11,550 nt of DNA from Deltaproteobacteria bacterium CG07_land_8_20_14_0_80_60_11 (lineage in GTDB: Bacteria > Desulfobacterota > Desulfobaccia > Desulfobaccales > 0-14-0-80-60-11). The stretch lies in assembly GCA_002779455.1 (NCBI GenBank), contig PEWM01000235.1, positions 1 to 11,550 of the forward strand, written 5' to 3'. Both the position numbers and the translations under genes were made by a program. Under the pieces are notes generated by a model. It did no database searches. It was not told the DNA's origin and worked only from the letters and a program-made list of their open reading frames with translations. Shown here one piece after another: positions 7,426 to 11,550 of this stretch; the stretch's first letter is position 1, and every line of letters starts with the position of its first letter.

Positions 7426-8322
7426 ATGTCAGTTTCGTCTCTACAGCTTGTGAATAGCACAGTTTTGATAACTGGAGCAAGCCGGGGTATCGGCGCGGCT
7501 GTAGCCGAAACCTTATCGATGGCTGGTGCAAGGGTTGTGTTGCTGGCACGGGATGGCTCCAAATTAGAAGAGGTTGCTGCCCATATCAATAGCCGAGGGG
7601 GATGGAGTCTACCATTGGAAGTTGATGTAGCTGATCCAGAAACGTTGGAAGCTGCATTCAAGGAGAACCGCCAAGTTCTGAAAAGTGTCGATGTCCTGGT
7701 CAATGCAGCTGGAATCCAGTCGCCCATCGGGCCTTTCTATGAGAATTGCCTGGCGGCCTGGGAAAAGACTATCCAGGTGAACCTTATGGGAGCGGTGCGG
7801 GTTATTCATGCAGTCTTACCCGGTATGATGGCCCGGCGCGAAGGGAGAATTATTAACTTCGCAGGCGGTGGGGCTACAGCTCCTCGGCCCTATTTCAGTG
7901 CTTACGCCACTTCCAAGGCGGCCTTGGTGCGGTTAACCGAAACCCTGGCGGTAGAGCTCAAGCCTTACAATATCCAAGTTAATGCCGTGGCGCCAGGGGC
8001 GGTGAACACCACAATGTTGGACGAAATCATCGCGGCGGGGGAAAAAGCCGGCCCCGAGTATCAACAATGTCTGGAGCGCCGGCAATCCGGGGGGACCCCA
8101 GTGGGGTTAATTTGCGCCCTGGTGCTCTTTCTGGCGTCGCAGGACTCAGGCGCCCTGACTGGCAAGCTGATCAGCGCCCCCCACGATCCCTGGCGGGAAT
8201 GGATTGGCAAGGCCGAAGCGCTTAACGCCTCACCCATGTTTACCATCCGCCGGTTGGACCCATTTACCATTAAACCCCTGATCAAGGATTTTGGTCTCCT
8301 GTTCGACAAAGAGCCAACCTGA
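7426..8322 (+). CDS. Short-chain dehydrogenase/reductase (SDR) with altered catalytic site
   Basis: A 298-residue classical SDR with a Rossmann fold. It has the cofactor-binding TGASRGIG at 16-23, NAAG at 93-96, structural N119 in VNLMG and the active-site pair Y160/K164 in YATSK. The catalytic Ser expected 13-14 residues before the Tyr is missing: the segment reads NFAGGGATAPRPYFSAY, with A146 and a Gly triplet. The C-terminal part (TGKLISAPHDPW, then TIRRLDPF) resembles SDRs that I associate with sugar or polysaccharide gene clusters, which fits the neighbouring glycosyltransferase. AAGGAG at 7411-7416 supports the ATG at 7426. Codon and base composition are closer to the host than those of the radical SAM gene. 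Substrate and cofactor preference cannot be read; activity could be reduced by the missing Ser. Confidence 0.87.
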   Translation: MSVSSLQLVNSTVLITGASRGIGAAVAETLSMAGARVVLLARDGSKLEEVAAHINSRGGWSLPLEVDVADPETLEAAFKENRQVLKSVDVLVNAAGIQSPIGPFYENCLAAWEKTIQVNLMGAVRVIHAVLPGMMARREGRIINFAGGGATAPRPYFSAYATSKAALVRLTETLAVELKPYNIQVNAVAPGAVNTTMLDEIIAAGEKAGPEYQQCLERRQSGGTPVGLICALVLFLASQDSGALTGKLISAPHDPWREWIGKAEALNASPMFTIRRLDPFTIKPLIKDFGLLFDKEPT

Positions 8323-8390
8323 CTAAACGCCTGACCGAGACCCAATATGAGAAAATTGAATTTCTGGGGATGGGAGCGGTTCGGCCTTGA
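8319..8390 (+). pseudogene. Possible N-terminal stub of a further island gene
   Basis: A 23-codon frame overlapping the SDR stop by its CTGA reads LTKRLTETQYEKIEFLGMGA and ends at a TGA at 8388-8390. If the first codon were once ATG, this would be a classic ATGA stop-start overlap with the next gene of the operon, with the rest deleted. I do not recognise the protein. It may be chance: a 21-codon frame also runs across the same bases from 8347 to 8412. Confidence 0.25.
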
Positions 8391-8415
8391 CCCTCATCGT
8401 GAAAAATCTTAATAT
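8387..8415 (+). promoter_or_regulatory. Sigma-70-type promoter of the iscU-iscS-like operon
   Basis: TTGACC at 8387-8392 and TAATAT at 8410-8415 are separated by exactly 17 bases, close to the sigma-70 consensus. They lie in a conspicuously A+T-rich patch between the island and iscU. Predicted transcription would begin near 8422, giving a leader of about 40 bases. No clear operator palindrome is seen. It lets the Fe-S operon be expressed independently of the island. Confidence 0.65.
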
Positions 8416-8461
8416 TCATATCAGATAAAATTTTTCGAAATCACCTGAATGGGAGAAGGAC

Positions 8462-8983
8462 ATGGCATATTCCCCAATAGTAATGGATCATTTTAAGAAT
8501 CCCCGCAATGTGGGAGAAATCATCAGCGCCGACGGGGTGGGCGAAGTCGGCAACCCCGTGTGCGGGGACATGATGAATGTGTATATCAAAGTCGAAAATG
8601 ACCGCCTGGTGGACGTCAAGTTCAAGACCTTCGGCTGCGGGGCGGCCATCGCGGTCTCCAGCATGATCACCGAAATGGCCCGGGGCAAAACCCTGGCCGA
8701 GGCCATGAAAATCACCAACGCCAATGTGGCCGAGGCCCTGGGGGGCCTGCCGCCCAACAAGCTTCACTGCTCCAACCTGGGAGCCGACGCCCTGCACTCC
8801 GCCATCAAGAACTACCTGGACCGCAAGGCCGGAAAGGCGCCCGACACCGAACTGGACAAGGAGCCCCACCACAAACAGGAAGGCGAAGGCTGCTACTGCC
8901 CCTACTGCCAGAAGCAGGTGGAGGAAGAATCCCCCATGTGCATCTTCTGCGGCAAGGAAATCCCGCATGAGCACGACCACTGA
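8462..8983 (+). CDS. iscU: IscU/NifU-N-type Fe-S cluster scaffold with C-terminal zinc ribbon
   Basis: A 173-residue cytoplasmic protein on which iron-sulfur clusters are assembled before transfer to target proteins. The IscU fold fills about 1-125. The three cluster ligands are C34 (NPVCGD), C59 (FGCGAA) and C103 (LPPNKLHC), and the conserved Asp (D36), K100 and H102 are also present. The scaffold therefore looks functional. Beyond the usual IscU length there is a charged linker (about 122-142) and a compact Cys module: C144, C146-P-Y-C149 and C160-I-F-C163. This looks like a zinc ribbon, followed by a His-rich end (PHEHDH). The ATG at 8462 follows GGAGAAGG at 8452-8459. The iscS-like gene starts 30 bases after the stop, so the two are co-transcribed and probably act together. 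The extra domain may bind zinc, iron or a partner; that is inference. Confidence 0.93.
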   Translation: MAYSPIVMDHFKNPRNVGEIISADGVGEVGNPVCGDMMNVYIKVENDRLVDVKFKTFGCGAAIAVSSMITEMARGKTLAEAMKITNANVAEALGGLPPNKLHCSNLGADALHSAIKNYLDRKAGKAPDTELDKEPHHKQEGEGCYCPYCQKQVEEESPMCIFCGKEIPHEHDH

Positions 8984-9013
8984 TGACCCGAGCCGGGAGA
9001 TAAGGACGCTGAC

Positions 9014-10186
9014 ATGGGTATAATCTATCTGGACCATCTGGCCGCCACGCCTCTCCACCCCCGGGTGCAGGAGGCGATGATCCATCACATCGAGACCGTT
9101 TTCGGCAACCCTTCCAGCGACAACCAGGTGGGGCAACCGGCCGAGCAGGCCCTGGAGCAGGCCCGGGCCCAGGTGGCCGCCCTGATCAACGCCGAACCCA
9201 AAGAGGTGGTGTTCAACTCCGGCGGCACCGAGTCGGTCAATCACGCCATCAAGGGGGTCGCCATCGGGCTCAGGGAGAAGGGCCGCCACATCATTACCTC
9301 CAACATCGAGCACAAGTCGGTTCTGAATTCTCTCCGGACCCTCCGCCTCCTGGACTACCGCGTCACTTCTCTGGACGTGGATCGCTACGGCCTGGTGGAC
9401 CCGGCGCAGGTGGAGAAGGCCATCACTCCCGAGACCATCCTCATCAGCATCATGCTGGCCAACAACGAGATCGGCACGATCGAACCCATTGCCGACATCG
9501 CCAGGATCGCCAAGCAGCGCAAGGTGATGATGCACACCGACGCGGTGGCCGCCACCGGCATCATCCCGGTGGACGTGCAGGAGTTGGGGGTGAACCTCCT
9601 GAGCCTGGCGGCCAACCAGTTCTACGGGCCCCCCGGGGTCGGCGCCCTCTTTATCCGCAAGGGCACGCCCATCTGGCCCCTCATCGACGGCGGCCTCCAG
9701 GAGAACAAGCGCCGGGCCGGCGCCGAGAACCTCATCGGCATCGTGGGCCTGGGCATGGCCGCGGAGATGGCCGCGGCCGAGATGCCCGAACGCCTGCCCC
9801 GCATTAAGGCTCTCAAAGATCGCCTGGCCAAGGGCCTGATAGAGCGCATCCCCGATATCAAAATCAACGGCCACCCCACCCAGTGCCTGCCGCATCTCTT
9901 CTCCGTGTCGGTGGAATACATCGAAGGCGAAAGCCTGGTAATGATGCTGGACGAGGAAGGCATCATCGTGGCCACCCGGTCCGCCTGCGCCTCCGGGTCG
10001 CTCCGGGCCTCCCACGTGCTCATCGGCACCGGCCTGGGCCACGCCCTGGCCCAGGGCACCCTGGTCTTCACCCTGGGCATCGGCAACACCGAGGCGGACA
10101 TCGACAAGGTGATCGCGGTGATGCCGGGTATCGTCCAGACCCTGCGGGAGATGTCGCCCCTTTACAAAAAAGAGCACGCCGGTTAA
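9014..10186 (+). CDS. IscS/NifS-like protein lacking the PLP-binding lysine
   Basis: A 390-residue class-V aminotransferase-fold protein aligning end to end with IscS/NifS cysteine desulfurases. Those enzymes use PLP to move sulfur from cysteine to IscU. Retained landmarks are GNPSS near 31-35, GGTESVN at 70-76, H100 (stacks on PLP in the family), NNEIGTI near 150-156, D176 and the catalytic loop Cys C325 in SACASG. The Schiff-base lysine motif, normally S-x-H-K before Y/F-GPKG, reads AANQFYGPPG, giving Q202 (codon CAG, 9617-9619). Nearby, the PLP-contacting Gln of IscS is A179, the motif His is Asn, and the conserved Arg before the SLG-type strand is missing (VFTLGIG). TAAGGA at 9001-9006 supports the ATG. 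It probably cannot form the normal PLP aldimine. It may bind IscU as a persulfide carrier or structural partner, or use sulfide-derived sulfur. A PLP-lysine-less IscS is known from Archaeoglobus fulgidus. Confidence 0.92.
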   Translation: MGIIYLDHLAATPLHPRVQEAMIHHIETVFGNPSSDNQVGQPAEQALEQARAQVAALINAEPKEVVFNSGGTESVNHAIKGVAIGLREKGRHIITSNIEHKSVLNSLRTLRLLDYRVTSLDVDRYGLVDPAQVEKAITPETILISIMLANNEIGTIEPIADIARIAKQRKVMMHTDAVAATGIIPVDVQELGVNLLSLAANQFYGPPGVGALFIRKGTPIWPLIDGGLQENKRRAGAENLIGIVGLGMAAEMAAAEMPERLPRIKALKDRLAKGLIERIPDIKINGHPTQCLPHLFSVSVEYIEGESLVMMLDEEGIIVATRSACASGSLRASHVLIGTGLGHALAQGTLVFTLGIGNTEADIDKVIAVMPGIVQTLREMSPLYKKEHAG

Positions 10187-10226
10187 AAAAATGGGGAAAT
10201 GGCCTGGTGCGGCTCATTTCCCCATT
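10185..10226 (-). terminator. Intrinsic terminator between convergent iscS-like and clc genes
   Basis: An 11-base perfect stem (10190-10200 with 10216-10226, core ATGGGGAAAT / ATTTCCCCAT) encloses a 15-base loop. On the minus strand the stem runs straight into T residues (the A run at 10185-10190), a good intrinsic terminator for the CLC gene ending at 10257. It could also stop plus-strand transcription from the iscS-like gene, though less strongly. Confidence 0.75.
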
Positions 10227-10256
10227 CTGGTTCTGTGCGTTGATCGCGGCTTTCCC

Positions 10257-11550
10257 TTACGGCTTCCCCTGGGAATGGTAGTAACCGATGATCTCCCGTT
10301 TGGAGATCATGGAGACGATGCTTTCCGGGGCCTCTGCCTCTACCACCGGTAATTCGTCGACGTTCAACAAGACCATCTTATCCAGGGCTGCCTGCAAAGA
10401 ATCGTCTCCGAAGACCCGCACCACGTTGAGGGTAGCCACATCTTTAGCCACCACCAGCCGGCTCAGACTCTCATCGAACATCACCTCCCGGATGTCGTTA
10501 ATGGATAAGATGCCGATCATCCGGCCGGTTTGGTCCACTACCGGGAAATAGGTTTCACCGGAGCCGGTGACCACCTGAATGAGTTGATCCAGGGGTAAAT
10601 TTTCGGGGATTGTGGTCACTTTCCGGGGTTTGACCACCTCCGCCACCTGCATCTGTTCCAATATCCCCCGGGTAAACTCGGTAAAGTGGGCCGGCGAGGC
10701 CAGCCGGGTCACCACCTGTTTTTCATAGAGGCTGACCCGGCCTAATAATAGATAAGAAATGGTGGACACCAGCATCAGGGGCACCAGCAGGGTATAGCTG
10801 GCGCACATCTCGCAAGCCATAATGATGGAGGCCACCGGCACCTTGGCCACCCCGGCGAAGAAGCCGCCGATGCCCACCAAGACAAAGGCGTTGGGGTGGA
10901 TCACCCAACCCGGCGCCAGTTGATGCCCCAGAAAGCCAAAGGCGCCGCCCAGCATGGCCCCCATGAATACCGACGGCCCGAAGACCCCGCCGCTGCCTCC
11001 GGAACTGATGGTGCAGGAGGTGGCGACAATTTTCATCAGAGCCAGCATCAGCATGGTCCCCCAGAAAATCTTGCCCTCCAGGGCCGCCTGCACCCAGCCG
11101 TAACCGCCATCCATTATCTGGGGAAATAACCAGGCGATGGTACCCAGCATTAAGCCCCCCAGGGCCGGTTTCAAGATCTTGGGGATCTTAATCCGCCTGA
11201 AAACTCGATCCCGGGCCACGTCATAGAACAGCTTCACATAGAGGTAGCCCACCAGGGCGCAAACCACGCCAAAAACGGCATAAGGCAACAGCTCCACCGG
11301 CGCGAAATCCACCGGCCCGGGAAAGAACAGGGCGCTCCGGCCAAAATATTGGTCAAAGATGGAGGAGGCCACGATGGAGGAGACGATACAGGGTAAAATG
11401 GCCTCGGATTCAAACTCCGTTTCTCGATAGAGCACCTCCGGGGCGAAGAGAGCCGCCCCCAGGGGCGCATGGAAGATGGCCCCGATGCCGCCGGCCGCGC
11501 CCGCCAACACCAAGATGCGCCGGTCTCGAGGTTTGAGTTTTAAGATAGTG
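10257..11550 (-). CDS. CLC-type chloride channel or H+/Cl- antiporter with C-terminal CBS pair (5' end missing)
   Basis: An inner-membrane anion transporter of the CLC family, read on the minus strand. The frame is open to the window edge (11550) and the visible N-terminus is mid-protein, so the true start and the first ion-binding motifs (GSGIP, GREGP) lie outside. Residues here are numbered from the in-frame TTG at 11513. Visible landmarks are AGAAGGIGAIFHAPLGAALF at 4-23, a pore-lining E26 in FAPEVLYRE, the second signature GGSGGVFGPS at 172-181 and several hydrophobic helices up to about 258. The C-terminus (about 285-415) is a tandem CBS domain pair, for example YFPVVDQTGRMIGILSINDI and ELPVVEAEAPESIVSMISKR, a module that in relatives senses adenine nucleotides. 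The gene is convergent with the iscS-like gene and ends in a strong hairpin. Channel or antiporter activity cannot be decided from this part. Confidence 0.93.
   Translation of the reverse strand, partial: TILKLKPRDRRILVLAGAAGGIGAIFHAPLGAALFAPEVLYRETEFESEAILPCIVSSIVASSIFDQYFGRSALFFPGPVDFAPVELLPYAVFGVVCALVGYLYVKLFYDVARDRVFRRIKIPKILKPALGGLMLGTIAWLFPQIMDGGYGWVQAALEGKIFWGTMLMLALMKIVATSCTISSGGSGGVFGPSVFMGAMLGGAFGFLGHQLAPGWVIHPNAFVLVGIGGFFAGVAKVPVASIIMACEMCASYTLLVPLMLVSTISYLLLGRVSLYEKQVVTRLASPAHFTEFTRGILEQMQVAEVVKPRKVTTIPENLPLDQLIQVVTGSGETYFPVVDQTGRMIGILSINDIREVMFDESLSRLVVAKDVATLNVVRVFGDDSLQAALDKMVLLNVDELPVVEAEAPESIVSMISKREIIGYYHSQGKP

Noticed and set aside
7520..7550. A TGGCAC-like half of a sigma-54 promoter within the SDR gene
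   Set aside because: No matching GC-containing -12 element at the required spacing, and it lies inside coding sequence.
8441..10177. A 578-codon open frame on the minus strand opposite the iscU and iscS-like genes
   Set aside because: It is antisense to two strongly recognised genes, and its translation is low-complexity with Gly, His, Val and Asp bias, typical of frames opposite G+C-rich coding DNA.
9883..10281. A 132-codon plus-strand frame overlapping the 3' end of the iscS-like gene
   Set aside because: The translation is Arg/Gly/His-rich and out of frame with the conserved C-terminal part of the desulfurase fold.

Overview
The window looks like chromosomal DNA of a G+C-rich, Gram-negative bacterium, most likely a deltaproteobacterium (Desulfobacterota, sulfate-reducer-like). 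That placement is an inference from an NtrY/NtrX-type two-component pair, an IscU scaffold with a C-terminal zinc ribbon, and an unusual IscS/NifS-like partner. Two G+C-rich housekeeping blocks flank a compositionally different accessory island full of mobile-element wreckage.

Left block (1-3277, + strand): the 3' part of an ntrY-like sensor kinase gene overlaps by 26 bases an intact ntrX-like sigma-54 response regulator gene. Scar zone (3278-4212): no intact gene. It holds an unassigned stretch, then an IS3-type transposase remnant. The remnant is broken by a frameshift, by a 102-base MITE-like insertion that brings an in-frame stop, and possibly by a second palindromic element near its 3' end.

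Island (4213-about 8390, + strand): an A+T-rich B12-binding-type radical SAM gene, a 147-base scar of an IS66 transposase, a TIGR04372-like putative glycosyltransferase, a short-chain dehydrogenase/reductase lacking the expected catalytic Ser, and a possible 23-codon stub of a further gene. The content suggests a decayed fragment of a surface-polysaccharide or glycoconjugate locus acquired by transfer.

Right block (8387-10226, + strand): a good sigma-70-like promoter drives an iscU-iscS-like pair. The scaffold has all its ligand Cys plus a zinc ribbon. The partner keeps the catalytic Cys but has Gln (Q202) where the PLP-binding Lys belongs, with several other pocket changes. It is therefore probably not a conventional cysteine desulfurase, and this is the most interesting item in the window. 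A hairpin terminator separates it from a convergent CLC-type chloride channel/antiporter gene with tandem CBS domains (10257-11550, - strand), whose start lies beyond the window. I saw no tRNA, rRNA or CRISPR array.
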